Shown: positions 41,326-51,006 of the stretch, one piece after another | Numbering within the stretch: position 1 is the stretch's first letter | Layout of the letters: every line of letters starts with the position of its first letter | Assembly (NCBI RefSeq): GCF_000732905.1 | Contig: NZ_CP007588.1 | Span: 1,178,001 to 1,242,000, forward strand | Direction: 5' to 3' | Length of the DNA: 64,000 nt | DNA from: Weissella tructae | GTDB lineage: Bacteria > Bacillota > Bacilli > Lactobacillales > Lactobacillaceae | Position numbers and translations under genes: made by a program | The notes under the pieces: model-generated | Database searches by the model: none | What the model saw: only the letters and a program-made list of their open reading frames with translations | Told to the model about the DNA's origin: nothing

Positions 41326-41842
41326 TTGCTTGCGCTCCTAACCCATCAATATATGCATCGATCAATGCTTTTTGTTCTTGAATATCAAGTTCTTTTTGCA
41401 TCATCTTTTGCGCAATTGTGATAGAAAGTTCTGCGACATCATTCTTAGCAGCATTCAATGCCTCTTGGCGATCTTGCGCAATTTGCGTAGCTGCTTGTTC
41501 TTTAACATCTTGTGCCTTTGTTTGTGCATCGGCAACAATTTGTTCCATTTGTGCGGTTCCTGCTGCTTTAGCATCCGCGATGATGCGATTAGCATCATTA
41601 CGCGCAGCAACCAAGGCTGCTTGGCGTTCTTGTTGCAAAGCTTGAGCTTCAATACGTGCTTCTTGCGCAGAATCCAAGTCGTGGGCGACACGCTTTGCAC
41701 GTTCGTCCATCATCTTGGTAACTGGGCCCCAAGCATATTTCTTAACTAGTAGCATCAAAAATGCAAACGCTACTAATAGATACAACATGTTCCCCAAAGC
41801 CAACCCATCACCAGTACCTAACAGGCTAAATTGATTCCACAT
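41312..41842 (-). CDS. atpF: ATP synthase b subunit
   Basis: Peripheral-stalk subunit of 176 residues: one N-terminal membrane helix (about 15-36), then a long Ala/Gln/Glu-rich coiled coil. TGGAGG precedes the ATG. Confidence 0.95.
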   Translation of the reverse strand: MWNQFSLLGTGDGLALGNMLYLLVAFAFLMLLVKKYAWGPVTKMMDERAKRVAHDLDSAQEARIEAQALQQERQAALVAARNDANRIIADAKAAGTAQMEQIVADAQTKAQDVKEQAATQIAQDRQEALNAAKNDVAELSITIAQKMMQKELDIQEQKALIDAYIDGLGAQANGQQ

Positions 41843-41864
41843 TTAGTTGGCCTCCATTATATGC

Positions 41865-42113
<249 letters not shown>

Positions 42114-42124
42114 CTAATTTCTAT

Positions 42125-42832
42125 TTATGCTTCCATCTTTTCAGCGATATACACTGTTGTAAGTGTCACAAAGACATACGCTTGAATTGCACCAATAAAC
42201 ATTGAGAATCCGACCCAAATAATGGTCATGAACATCCCTGGCACAATTGTAAACAATCCTGCAGAACTGGCAAATTCCCAGAGTAACGCAAGTAACATTT
42301 CTCCGGCAAAAATATTACCAAACAAACGCAATCCCAGCGTCATAAAACTGGTAAACTGATCAATCAAATTGATTGGCAACAAAGCTGGATATGGACTTAG
42401 GTAGACATTTTTGATGTATCCCTTAAATCCGAGTGTGCGAACACTCAAGAAATGTGCCAATCCGATTGAAATCAAAGCCAGCGTAAACGCAACTAGTGGA
42501 TCAGCTGTTGCACTCTTTAAATACGTAACGTCGTTATAACCGACGTGTAGGAACAAACCAATTTGGTTTGATACAAACACGAACATGAACAACATAAACG
42601 CATAAAACTTCAACTGGTTTCCCGTCTTGTTTGGTAACGATCCTTCAACAATACCATTTGTAAATTCAATGATCATTTCCAAAGCATTTTGTTTCTTTGT
42701 TGGCTGCATCGTCACCTTACGTGACATCCAGACAAGAACAAAGAAAATTACTGCCATGGCAAACGTAATTGAAATTACAGCTGGCCAATCAAAGATCAGT
42801 CCCGCAATACTAAATGATGCGGTCTCTTCCAC
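42125..42832 (-). CDS. atpB: ATP synthase a subunit
   Basis: Membrane stator subunit of 235 residues with five or six helices. The essential Arg lies in FMTLGLRLFGNIFAGEML, and IGAIQAYVFVTLTTVYI forms the last helix. The start is a GTG at 42832 with a near-perfect AAGGAGGTGA eight bases upstream. First gene of the operon; no atpI precedes it. Confidence 0.95.
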   Translation of the reverse strand: MEETASFSIAGLIFDWPAVISITFAMAVIFFVLVWMSRKVTMQPTKKQNALEMIIEFTNGIVEGSLPNKTGNQLKFYAFMLFMFVFVSNQIGLFLHVGYNDVTYLKSATADPLVAFTLALISIGLAHFLSVRTLGFKGYIKNVYLSPYPALLPINLIDQFTSFMTLGLRLFGNIFAGEMLLALLWEFASSAGLFTIVPGMFMTIIWVGFSMFIGAIQAYVFVTLTTVYIAEKMEA

Positions 42833-42840
42833 AGAACTTC

Positions 42841-43075
42841 ACCTCCTTAATTTTTTAAATCAGCGAGCGCGCATGAAATTAGCGTGTTCTTCTCGGCTAA
42901 TACCCCCTTATATTAGCCCCTTTCTTTCGTAAATTCAACGCTTAAAATTATGATTTTTTTCTATCACGTTAAAAAACGCGATATATCAGCCTTTGAAAGC
43001 GCATGATTTCACAAAGTTTTTTGTATTTTTTTCACAAACTCATTTTAAAAACCGCTATAAAGCTTGCCATTGCTA
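42841..43075 (-). other. Long untranslated leader of the atp operon
   Basis: About 240 bases between the proposed promoter and atpB hold no supported gene. Two RNA hairpins stand out: GGCTAATA / TATTAGCC with the loop TAAGGGGG (42895-42918), and ATCGCGTT / AACGTGAT with a UUUU loop (around 42962-42983). Neither is followed by a U-run. Confidence 0.45.
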
Positions 43076-43104
43076 ATAATAAGTGAGTGTTTGCGCTTAC
43101 ACAA
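43076..43104 (-). promoter_or_regulatory. Probable atp operon promoter
   Basis: TTGTGT (43104-43099), 17-base spacer, TATTAT (43081-43076) on the minus strand, right after the uracil permease terminator. Confidence 0.5.
43088..43101. promoter_or_regulatory. cre-like site in the atp promoter
   Basis: TGTTTGCGCTTACA matches the CcpA consensus TGWNANCGNTNWCA at all but one position and lies between and over the -35 and spacer. Carbon catabolite control of the ATP synthase genes is possible. Confidence 0.45.
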
Positions 43105-43110
43105 TAACGA

Positions 43111-43144
43111 AAAAAAAGAGCTCACATTTTGTGAACTCTTTTAT
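43111..43144 (-). terminator. Terminator of the uracil permease gene
   Basis: Stem AAAAGAGCTCAC / GTGAACTCTTTT (one wobble), U-run on the minus strand, 12 bases after the stop. Confidence 0.85.
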
Positions 43145-43155
43145 CATCTTTATTT

Positions 43156-44454
43156 TTAAAACGTTTCAGCTTTCAATTGCTTCTCTGAAACTGATTCTTG
43201 AGGCAAAATTAGATTCAATACAATCGCCATCACTGTCGCAATCGCAACCCCTGAGAATTGCACAACACTGTCTCCAGTACCGATTTGCAAGTAGGCGTTT
43301 CCGATTCCAATAACCATAACTGGTGAGGCAATCATCAAGTTACGCTTGTGGTCAAAATTAACCTTGTTTTCAATCAAAATACGTAATCCTGATACCGCGA
43401 TAACCCCAAACAACAAGAATGAGATTCCACCAGACACAGCGCCAGGAATTGTTTGAATCAACGCTGATAGCTTACCAACAAATGAGAATCCAATCGCAAA
43501 GACCGCTGCTCCAATTAGCACGTAAACTGAGTGAACCTTCGTAATCGCCATAACACCAATGTTTTCACCGTATGATGTTACCGCAGGACCACCAACTAAC
43601 CCAGCAAAGATTGAGGCCGCCCCGTCACCAGCAAGTGTACGTTGTAGTCCAGGATCACGGAAGTAATCACGCTTTGTTAAGTCATCCAAGACCATCAAAT
43701 GTCCTAGGTGTTCTGTCATTGTTACCAAGGCCAATGGTGCCATAACAATGATGGCATTCCAATATAGCTTTGGTTGATAATCAACAAACGGAATTTCAAA
43801 ATCAGGCAAGGCAAACCAAGAAGCATTCGCAACAGGTTGCAAGTCAACTAGACCAAATGCCATGGCAGCTAGGTAACCGACAACAATTCCAAGCAAAATC
43901 GGAATCAATCCTAGGAAACCACCCAAGAACATATTGAAGACAATCGCTGCTCCTAATGTAATCATCGCTACGGTGAAGACACGCCAGTCATATTGACCGT
44001 CCAATAATGTTGCAGATGAAGCCGCAGCACCTGACAATGACAATCCAATCACCAAGATGATTGGTCCCACCACGATTGGTGGCAAAATCTTATGAATCCA
44101 TGCTGTTCCAATCAAGGCAACCAAGACCGCAACAATCATGTACACCAACCCAACCGAAATAACTCCGGCTGCAACCCCTGGGTATCCAGTTGTTTGCATC
44201 AAGGCCAGCATTGGGATAATAAAGGCAAAACTTGATCCCATGTATGCAGGAATCTTACCTTGTGTAATCCAAATATGTAATAGTGTTCCAACTCCTGAAC
44301 TGAACAAAGCAATTCCAGGATTTAAACCAACTAGCAACGGTACCAAAACCGTTGCTCCAAACATTGAAAATAGGTGTTGCATTGAAAGTCCAACCCATTG
44401 GAATAGACCTGGCTTTTCATTTACATCCAAAACGACGTCGCGATGTTGTTCCAT
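43156..44454 (-). CDS. Uracil permease (UraA/PyrP, NCS2 family)
   Basis: Nucleobase:cation symporter of 432 residues with about 14 membrane segments. The N-terminal QWVGLSMQHLFSMFGATVLVP and the NCS2 signatures SSFAFIIPML and MTEHLGHL (conserved Glu) point to uracil. AAGGAG precedes the ATG. A PyrR-type attenuator in its leader links it to pyrimidine supply, supporting uracil as the substrate; upp two genes away would convert it to UMP. Confidence 0.92.
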   Translation of the reverse strand: MEQHRDVVLDVNEKPGLFQWVGLSMQHLFSMFGATVLVPLLVGLNPGIALFSSGVGTLLHIWITQGKIPAYMGSSFAFIIPMLALMQTTGYPGVAAGVISVGLVYMIVAVLVALIGTAWIHKILPPIVVGPIILVIGLSLSGAAASSATLLDGQYDWRVFTVAMITLGAAIVFNMFLGGFLGLIPILLGIVVGYLAAMAFGLVDLQPVANASWFALPDFEIPFVDYQPKLYWNAIIVMAPLALVTMTEHLGHLMVLDDLTKRDYFRDPGLQRTLAGDGAASIFAGLVGGPAVTSYGENIGVMAITKVHSVYVLIGAAVFAIGFSFVGKLSALIQTIPGAVSGGISFLLFGVIAVSGLRILIENKVNFDHKRNLMIASPVMVIGIGNAYLQIGTGDSVVQFSGVAIATVMAIVLNLILPQESVSEKQLKAETF

Positions 44455-44492
44455 GATATATCTCCTTCATATTGGCGCGCATCTCTATCTTC

Positions 44493-44529
44493 AAAAAAAG
44501 ACTGATGCAAATATTTGCATCAGTCTTTT
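44493..44529 (-). terminator. Leader terminator (attenuator) of the uracil permease gene
   Basis: Perfect stem GACTGATGCAAA / TTTGCATCAGTC plus U7 on the minus strand, within the leader about 40 bases before the ATG. Confidence 0.85.
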
Positions 44530-44612
44530 ACTTCAATAGCCCCACACCTAAAGTGTGCGGTATTAACGTTCAACTTTTCAATCTCACAGGATTGAATTAA
44601 AGATGCGTTTCG
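44530..44612 (-). ncRNA. PyrR-binding attenuation leader
   Basis: The minus strand at 44596-44577 folds as TTCAATC-CTGTGA-GATTGAA and contains AATCCTGTGAGATT, which fits the PyrR recognition element ARUCCNGNGAGRYU. A second stem, CACAC/GTGTG, follows, then the intrinsic terminator. When UMP is high, PyrR would hold this hairpin and allow termination ahead of the permease. Confidence 0.72.
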
Positions 44613-44620
44613 CTTGTTAA

Positions 44621-44649
44621 ATTATATCGCTATCCGTTTTACTAATCAA
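44621..44649 (-). promoter_or_regulatory. Uracil permease promoter
   Basis: TTGATT (44649-44644), 17-base spacer, TATAAT (44626-44621) on the minus strand, just before the PyrR leader. Confidence 0.65.
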
Positions 44650-44658
44650 GTAAAAAAA

Positions 44659-45069
44659 TTAAAACGTTATAACTTCGGGTGCTTCAATGAATGATTCAAG
44701 TAAAATAGAATTTACTTTAATTTCTAAAATGACTTCATCTTCTGGATGCGGGTGTCCATGGTGCCAACCAGGATTGTCAGCAAATAATGGTGCAATCGCT
44801 GCCCATTCCTTTTCTGATACTTGCGCAGTTGCTTGATTGGTTGAGATTCGCTTACCACCAGTACCTGGGAACGTTGTAAACGCAACATGCTCGTTTTCCA
44901 AAATCTCAGCTTCTTTAACAGAATCTGGTTTTGTCACCACATAAAACATTTCTGGTTCTGCCGCATCATGTCCAAATCCAACGATTCTAACAGATGGATG
45001 CTCCCCAGCTACTGTTGCCAAACTCATTAATTGCTTTGCTTCTGAAACATATTCCAAATAATTAGCCAT
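44659..45069 (-). CDS. Pyridoxamine 5'-phosphate oxidase-like FMN-binding protein
   Basis: A 136-residue split-barrel protein of the PNPOx-like/general stress protein 26 group: SLATVAGEHPSVRIVGF near the start, then VAFTTFPGTGGKRISTNQATAQV. Such proteins bind FMN or related flavins; a specific reaction is not known for this one. A His/Pro cluster (WHHGHPHPEDE) near residue 105 could bind metal. GGAAGG precedes the ATG. A single-gene unit. Confidence 0.8.
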   Translation of the reverse strand: MANYLEYVSEAKQLMSLATVAGEHPSVRIVGFGHDAAEPEMFYVVTKPDSVKEAEILENEHVAFTTFPGTGGKRISTNQATAQVSEKEWAAIAPLFADNPGWHHGHPHPEDEVILEIKVNSILLESFIEAPEVITF

Positions 45070-45221
45070 ATCATACTACCTTCCTGTTACCGTATTTTGA
45101 GATTAGTTTAACACACTTGACGCTAAGTAAACCCATTATAATTTTACTAAAATCGTAAATAGATTCAAAAGAATACTAACACGGTTACAAGTTAGCCCGT
45201 TAAGCTCCTTTTTGAGGGTAT

Positions 45222-45247
45222 AAAAAAAACACCCTAAGGTGCTTTTT
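45222..45247 (-). terminator. Terminator of glyA-upp
   Basis: A/U-extended stem around CACC / GGTG with U-run on the minus strand, seven bases after the upp stop. Confidence 0.75.
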
Positions 45248-45253
45248 TAAGGA

Positions 45254-45883
45254 TTAGTGAGTTCCGTACAAACGGTCTCCAGCATCCCCTAGACCTGGAA
45301 CGATGTAACCAGCTTCATTCAAGCCATCGTCCAAACCAGCCGTATAAATATCAACGTCTGGGTGAGCCTTTTGCACAGCGGCAACACCTTCAGGTGCAGC
45401 AACAACTGTGATCAACTTAATCTTCTTTGCGCCACGCTTCTTCAAAGCATCGATCGCCATGTCAGCTGATCCACCCGTTGCAAGCATTGGGTCAACCATC
45501 AACACTTCACGTTGGTCGATGTCTTCTGGCAACTTCAAGAAGTATTCTACAGGTTCTAGTGTTTCTTCATCACGGTACATACCGATGTGACCAATACGGG
45601 CCGCAGGGATAAGCTTCATGATTCCGTCCACCATTCCTAGACCGGCACGTAGAATTGGCACAATAGCCAACTTCTTTCCTGCCAAAGTCTTTTGTGTTGT
45701 CCAAGCAACCGGTGTTTCCACATCAATATCTGCCATTGGTAGGTCACGTGTTACTTCGTAGGCCATCAATGACGCGATTTCGTCAACGACTTCACGGAAT
45801 TCTTTAGTTCCGACTTCCTTATTACGGATAATCGTTAACTTGTGTTGAATTAGTGGATGTTCAAATACTGTTAGTTTGCTCAT
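45254..45883 (-). CDS. upp: Uracil phosphoribosyltransferase
   Basis: Converts uracil and PRPP to UMP. Type I PRTase of 209 residues with the PRPP loop [20 protein letters not shown] near 128-147 and the uracil-binding C-terminal [23 protein letters not shown] precedes the ATG. 26 bases after glyA, probably co-transcribed. Confidence 0.97.
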   Translation of the reverse strand: MSKLTVFEHPLIQHKLTIIRNKEVGTKEFREVVDEIASLMAYEVTRDLPMADIDVETPVAWTTQKTLAGKKLAIVPILRAGLGMVDGIMKLIPAARIGHIGMYRDEETLEPVEYFLKLPEDIDQREVLMVDPMLATGGSADMAIDALKKRGAKKIKLITVVAAPEGVAAVQKAHPDVDIYTAGLDDGLNEAGYIVPGLGDAGDRLYGTH

Positions 45884-45909
45884 AACGTAGCTCCAATCTA
45901 AATAATTAA

Positions 45910-47160
45910 TTATTTGGCGTGCTCGATTTCACTCAATGGAAAACGATCCGTCAATGCACGGACTTTTTTAGCAACCCCTTGCAGAATGGCTTCATCTTCT
46001 GGATGCGCTAGAGCTTCCAAGACAAGTTCAGCGACTTGCGCTGATTCTGCTTCTTTAAAGCCACGGGTTGTAATGGCTGGTGTTCCGATACGGATACCTG
46101 ATGTCACAAACGGACTACGTGGTTCCTTTGGAATCGCTTCTTTGTTGGTTGTGATTTGCACACTATCCAACAGATTTTGCGCTTCCTTTCCAGTCAAACC
46201 AGTTGGTGTTAAGTCCAAGTTGAACAAATGGTTATCTGTTCCACCTGAAATCACACGAACAAGGTCTGATTGTTGGAAAACATCGACCATTGCTTTCGCA
46301 TTTGCCACGATTTGCGCACCATACTCTTTAAAGTCTGGTTGCATATCTTCATAGAAGGCAGCTGCTTTACCAGCAATGATGTGTTCCAAAGGACCACCTT
46401 GTGTACCAGGGAAGATAGCTGAATTTAACTTCTTACCTAATTCTTCCTTAGCCAAGATCATCCCACCACGTGGACCACGCAATGTTTTGTGTGTCGTCGT
46501 TGTCACAACGTCAGCATATGGTACTGGTGATGGATGCACACCTGCGGCAATCAAACCAGCAATGTGCGCCATATCAATCATCAAGTAGGCATCAACTGAA
46601 TCCGCAATTTCACGCAAACGCGCGAAATCAATAAAACGTGAGTAGGCTGAAGCTCCCGCCACAATTAGCTTTGGCTTGAATTCATTTGCCAAAGATTGAA
46701 TTTGATCATAATCTAACAATTCTTCGTCATTCAAACCATAATCATGGAAGTTATATAGCTTACCTGAAAAATTAACGGGTGAACCGTGAGTCAAGTGACC
46801 CCCGGCATTCAAATCCATCCCTAATACATCGTCCCCCGGTTCCAACAATGCTGCGTAAACCGCCGCATTGGCTTGTGAACCTGAATGAGGTTGAACGTTT
46901 GCATATTCTGCACCAAACAATTCCTTAGCACGATCAATTGCTAATTGTTCAATTTGATCAATAAACTCTGTTCCACCATAGTAACGCTTACCAGGGTATC
47001 CTTCCGCATACTTGTTCGTTAGGATACTTCCTTGTGCTGCACGTACACCGGCAGATGCAATGTTTTCTGAAGCAATCAACTCAATGTTGTGCTCTTGGCG
47101 ATCGGCTTCGCGGTCAACCGCTTGCCATAGTTCTGGATCATATTCTCGATAATTTGTCAT
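45910..47160 (-). CDS. glyA: Serine hydroxymethyltransferase
   Basis: PLP enzyme of 416 residues making glycine and 5,10-methylene-THF from serine. The PLP lysine lies in [14 protein letters not shown] near residue 226. CGGAGGTG precedes the ATG. Transcribed from its own promoter together with upp, a common lactobacillar pair. Confidence 0.97.
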   Translation of the reverse strand: MTNYREYDPELWQAVDREADRQEHNIELIASENIASAGVRAAQGSILTNKYAEGYPGKRYYGGTEFIDQIEQLAIDRAKELFGAEYANVQPHSGSQANAAVYAALLEPGDDVLGMDLNAGGHLTHGSPVNFSGKLYNFHDYGLNDEELLDYDQIQSLANEFKPKLIVAGASAYSRFIDFARLREIADSVDAYLMIDMAHIAGLIAAGVHPSPVPYADVVTTTTHKTLRGPRGGMILAKEELGKKLNSAIFPGTQGGPLEHIIAGKAAAFYEDMQPDFKEYGAQIVANAKAMVDVFQQSDLVRVISGGTDNHLFNLDLTPTGLTGKEAQNLLDSVQITTNKEAIPKEPRSPFVTSGIRIGTPAITTRGFKEAESAQVAELVLEALAHPEDEAILQGVAKKVRALTDRFPLSEIEHAK

Positions 47161-47186
47161 AGTGGTACACCTCCGTGAAATTTTAT

Positions 47187-47214
47187 ATCATACCCACTGT
47201 TTAAGCTTACTCAA
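47187..47214 (-). promoter_or_regulatory. glyA-upp promoter
   Basis: TTGAGT (47214-47209), 16-base spacer, TATGAT (47192-47187) on the minus strand, 26 bases before the ATG. Confidence 0.55.
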
Positions 47215-47230
47215 TTGTACTCAGATGAAC

Positions 47231-48250
47231 CTAATCTGTCCATAGTTCTGTTGCACGATGTCCACCAGATGCTTTCAATAAACGGTTATTATACGCCGCA
47301 TGAATGGAATCTCGGGGGAAATCAGCAACAAAAATTGTTTGAATTTCTGCGCGACCATCAAAATGACGTAATCCAGCAAACAATTGTGCCATCGCACTGT
47401 TCACGTCGTCACCTAATGACCATGCATCCGATACTGACAAATCAGTTATCACAGAAGAGGGCATCATCAATCCCACTTCACTTGGGTGCGTTGCAACCCA
47501 AGCCAAGACATCAGACCATTCATCTACCGCAACCATAAATACATCCTTATCAGGTGCATAATGACGGTATTTCATCCCCGGCGCCTTAGGTGCAGCTGAT
47601 GCATCTTTCATCGTCACCTCTGAAATCACATCAACACCTAACACATCCGCCAATTCTTCTGGCGTAATTTTACCTGGACGCAAAACCGTTGGTTGTTCCG
47701 TTGAAAGATCAATAATCGTTGATTCAACCCCGATCATCGTTGCACCATCATCTACCACCCCTGCAATTTTTCCTTGCAAGTCATGGTACACGTGTGCAGC
47801 CAAAGTTGGTGATGGTCGACCAGAAGTATTGGCTGACGGCCCAACTAACGGTACACCTGCATCACGAATCAATTGACGCGTCACATCATTATCCGGCATA
47901 CGAATCGCAACTGTATCTAGGCCACCCGTCACCGTTTCAGACAATGCATCCGGCTTAACAGGCAAAATCATCGTCAAAGGACCTGGCCAGAAAGTAGCCA
48001 TCAAAGTATCTGCCCATGCATTTGTTAGTGCAAAGTCAGTGACTTGAGCAATATCCGCGACGTGCACAATCAGCGGGTTATCGGACGGGCGTCCTTTAGC
48101 CGCATATACTTGTTGCACTGCTTGCTCGTTAAAAGCATTTGCTCCTAATCCATAGACTGTTTCACTCGGAAATGACACCAGTTGACCGGCTTGAATAGCT
48201 GATACGGCTGCTGAAAGTTCTGATGATGTCCAAATCTGTGTTTCCATCAT
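47231..48250 (-). CDS. L-threonylcarbamoyladenylate synthase (Sua5 type)
   Basis: Makes TC-AMP from threonine, bicarbonate and ATP, the substrate of TsaD. At 339 residues it is the long Sua5 form: YrdC domain (about 10-200; PSETVYGLGANAFN, KGRPSDNPLIVHV, GPSANTSGRPSPT) plus a linker and C-terminal Sua5 domain (about 225-339). The start at 48250 has GGGAGG six bases away. One base separates it from prmC. The final enzyme genes tsaB and tsaD are 45 kb away in this window. Confidence 0.93.
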   Translation of the reverse strand: MMETQIWTSSELSAAVSAIQAGQLVSFPSETVYGLGANAFNEQAVQQVYAAKGRPSDNPLIVHVADIAQVTDFALTNAWADTLMATFWPGPLTMILPVKPDALSETVTGGLDTVAIRMPDNDVTRQLIRDAGVPLVGPSANTSGRPSPTLAAHVYHDLQGKIAGVVDDGATMIGVESTIIDLSTEQPTVLRPGKITPEELADVLGVDVISEVTMKDASAAPKAPGMKYRHYAPDKDVFMVAVDEWSDVLAWVATHPSEVGLMMPSSVITDLSVSDAWSLGDDVNSAMAQLFAGLRHFDGRAEIQTIFVADFPRDSIHAAYNNRLLKASGGHRATELWTD

Positions 48251-48251
48251 A

Positions 48252-49133
48252 TTATGCCTCCCGTTGCACACGAATCATGCGATCATGGCCACTCATATCT
48301 TGCTTCAGAGTCACGGTCACATTTGGTAAGGTTTCAAACAAGGCAACCAATGCAGGTCCTTGTTGATAACCAATTTCAAAAAATGCTTGTCCTGTTGGTT
48401 TCAAATAACGCAACAAATCTTGCGCCATTTGCTTATATAAAGCTAATCCTTCATCATCTGCGAATAACGCTAAATGAGGTTCAAAACCAATGACTGACGT
48501 ATCCATTTGTGCTTCTTCACTTTCAGCAATATAAGGTGGATTACTAACAATCACATCATATTGACCTTCAATAGAAGCAAACAAATCACTTTCAACAAAA
48601 CGAACACCTGCATCAAACTTATCAGCATTGCTCTTCGCAACAGCTAATGCATCTGATGAGATATCGCTAGCAGTTACCTGCCAATCAGGACGTTCCACTG
48701 CTAATGTGGTCGCAATTGCACTTGATCCTGTTCCAATATCCAATACATCTAAGGTTGACTTAGCTTGTGTGCTTAAAATCCACTCCACTAACTCTTCTGT
48801 TTCTTGACGCGGAATTAGGACACGACTATCCACATTAAATTCACGACCATAAAAAGCCGCATGCCCCAAAGCGTATTGTACCGGACGGCCACCCTTGATA
48901 GCATTAATTGCCATCTTGAAGCGCAACAATAGTTCATCTTCTAAAATGGTATTCGCATTATTAGAAAGTTGACTATAATTCCAATCCAAAATACCCGTCA
49001 ATAGGTAATCGATTTGGGCTAGGCGTTCTTCTTTATCATGAACATAAGGTTCTAATTGATAGTCACCCCAGTTACGAACAGATTCAATTGTTTCTTGCGG
49101 CTCTAGTCCACCATAAGAATCAAACATAAGCAT
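48252..49133 (-). CDS. prmC: Peptide chain release factor N5-glutamine methyltransferase
   Basis: Methylates the Gln of the GGQ motif in RF1 and RF2. 293 residues: helical N-terminal domain, then a SAM fold with LDIGTGSSAIATTLA and the catalytic NPPY near 195-198. The gene directly follows prfA, its substrate, with a TAATG stop-start overlap. A second ATG two codons in (49127) has better spacing from AAGGG, so the true start may be there. Confidence 0.95.
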   Translation of the reverse strand: MLMFDSYGGLEPQETIESVRNWGDYQLEPYVHDKEERLAQIDYLLTGILDWNYSQLSNNANTILEDELLLRFKMAINAIKGGRPVQYALGHAAFYGREFNVDSRVLIPRQETEELVEWILSTQAKSTLDVLDIGTGSSAIATTLAVERPDWQVTASDISSDALAVAKSNADKFDAGVRFVESDLFASIEGQYDVIVSNPPYIAESEEAQMDTSVIGFEPHLALFADDEGLALYKQMAQDLLRYLKPTGQAFFEIGYQQGPALVALFETLPNVTVTLKQDMSGHDRMIRVQREA

Positions 49134-50215
49134 TACCCTTGCTTCAAGGCTTCAAGCTTTGCTGTTTGATCGGCAATCACCAAAGCATCAATTACGTCGT
49201 TCAATTCACCGTTCATAACACGGTCCAACTTGTTCAAGGTCAAACCGATACGGTGATCAGTAACACGGTTTTGTGGGTAGTTGTAAGTACGGATACGTTC
49301 TGAACGATCCCCACTACCAACGGCCGTCTTACGTTGTTCCGCATATTCAGCTTCGTTTTGTGAGGCATAGTGATCATACACACGTGCCTTCATGATTTCC
49401 ATCGCCTTCAAACGGTTTTGTTGTTGTGAACGTTGGTCTTGCATTGCCACAACAATACCAGTTGGCAAGTGAGTCATACGTACGGCTGATGACGTCTTGT
49501 TAACGTGTTGTCCCCCGGCCCCTGAGGCACGGTAAACATCGACACGCAAATCCTTGTCTTCAATTTCAATATCAACATCTTCGTATTCAGGCATAACCCC
49601 AACCGTCGCTGTTGACGTGTGAACACGTCCAGCTGATTCAGTTTCAGGCACACGTTGCACACGGTGAGCACCGTTTTCAAACTTCAACTTTGAATACACG
49701 TTATCTCCGGTAATCATCAAAACGATTTCCTTGTATCCACCAATTTCAGTCTTGTTTTCATCAATAACTTCAACGTTCCAGTTTTGACGTTCTGCAAAAC
49801 GGGCGTACATGTCGTACAAGTTAGCAGCAAACAAAGCACCTTCGTCTCCACCAGCAGCTCCGTGGATTTCCATGATGATGTTCTTGTCATCGTTAGGGTC
49901 CTTAGGTAGCAATAGCACCTTTAGCTTTTCTTCCAAGGCGTCCTTAGTTGCACGTAGCTCCTTAAGTTCTTCCTTAGTCATTTCTTCCATTTCAGCATCC
50001 AAATCTTCGTTCAACAATTCCTTGTTGGCGTCGATTTCTTCGATGGTTGCTTGGTAGTTACGGAATGCTTCTACTGTTTCACGAAGTTGCCCTTCTTCTT
50101 TTGATAGGGCCATAAAGCGCTTTGTGTCCGCAATAATTGTTGGATCAGAAATCATTTCGCTGATTTCGTCATAACGATCCACCACGGCTTGCACACGTTC
50201 AAAAATTTCATTCAT
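49133..50215 (-). CDS. prfA: Peptide chain release factor 1
   Basis: Stop-codon reader for UAA and UAG, 360 residues. The GGQ motif is in [11 protein letters not shown] near residue 235. The acidic N-terminal helices and the decoding domain ([20 protein letters not shown]) match RF1. AAGGAT precedes the ATG. Confidence 0.97.
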   Translation of the reverse strand: MNEIFERVQAVVDRYDEISEMISDPTIIADTKRFMALSKEEGQLRETVEAFRNYQATIEEIDANKELLNEDLDAEMEEMTKEELKELRATKDALEEKLKVLLLPKDPNDDKNIIMEIHGAAGGDEGALFAANLYDMYARFAERQNWNVEVIDENKTEIGGYKEIVLMITGDNVYSKLKFENGAHRVQRVPETESAGRVHTSTATVGVMPEYEDVDIEIEDKDLRVDVYRASGAGGQHVNKTSSAVRMTHLPTGIVVAMQDQRSQQQNRLKAMEIMKARVYDHYASQNEAEYAEQRKTAVGSGDRSERIRTYNYPQNRVTDHRIGLTLNKLDRVMNGELNDVIDALVIADQTAKLEALKQG

Positions 50216-50252
50216 GGTGTTGTATCCTTCTTTATTTATAGTAGTTTGTTAA

Positions 50253-50849
50253 TTATTTCTTGCCGAAACGTTCAGTCAATGCAGTCATGTCTGGTGCATT
50301 ATAATGACGACGACAAACTGGTAAGTATGATTCATCCCCACCAATTTGGACTTGTGCCCCTTCATAGACAGGTTGTCCATCGGCGACACGCAAGTTCATT
50401 GTTGCCTTACGACCACAGAATGAACATAGCGTCTTCATTTCCTCAATCTTGTCAGCGTAAATCAACAACGCTTCTGACCCAGCAAATAGGTGGTTAAAGG
50501 CATCGTTCTTTAGTCCAAATGCCAAAACCGGAATGTTCAATTCATCCACAACTTTAGTTAATTGCAGCACTTGTTCTGGTGCCATAAATTGTGCTTCATC
50601 AATCAAAACAGCAGCAACATCATCTTCACTATTGATTAGTTCAAACAAGTTATCAGCGTCTGAAATCGCACGAGCTGGGCGGTTCAAACCAATACGTGAT
50701 GCAATCGTACCAATTTCAGTACGGTCATCCAGCGCACTAGTTAGCAACAAAACATGACGACCCTGTGTTTCATAGTTATGGGCGACTTTTAGAATTTCAA
50801 TACTCTTTCCACTGGCCATTGCCCCGTGTCTAAAAAATAGTTGTGCCAT
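50253..50849 (-). CDS. tdk: Thymidine kinase
   Basis: Type II thymidine kinase of 198 residues: P-loop GAMASGKS at 9-16, the DEAQF motif with the catalytic Glu, the lasso region, and a zinc site (CSFC ... CRRHY). The start at 50849 has AGAGGGG upstream; the frame could be extended to 50867 without support. First gene of tdk-prfA-prmC-sua5. Confidence 0.95.
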   Translation of the reverse strand: MAQLFFRHGAMASGKSIEILKVAHNYETQGRHVLLLTSALDDRTEIGTIASRIGLNRPARAISDADNLFELINSEDDVAAVLIDEAQFMAPEQVLQLTKVVDELNIPVLAFGLKNDAFNHLFAGSEALLIYADKIEEMKTLCSFCGRKATMNLRVADGQPVYEGAQVQIGGDESYLPVCRRHYNAPDMTALTERFGKK

Positions 50850-50923
50850 GTGATGTACCCCTCTCAATTCGGCTAAACGCCGTTTTAGTCCTGCTTACCA
50901 GTATAACGAAATTTAGGTCATAA

Positions 50924-50999
50924 AAAAAGCATCTAAGCAAATTGATTGCATAATAAAAAAGACAAGATAAGAACGACTCATTGCCGTTAATATCTCGTC
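50924..50999 (-). terminator. Terminator of murT-gatD
   Basis: A nine-base outer stem GACAAGATA / TATCTCGTC (one wobble) with an inner AACG/CGTT stem (50961-50999) and U-run on the minus strand. A second, weaker hairpin with a long U-run lies at 50924-50949. Confidence 0.78.
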
Positions 51000-51006
51000 C
51001 CATTTA

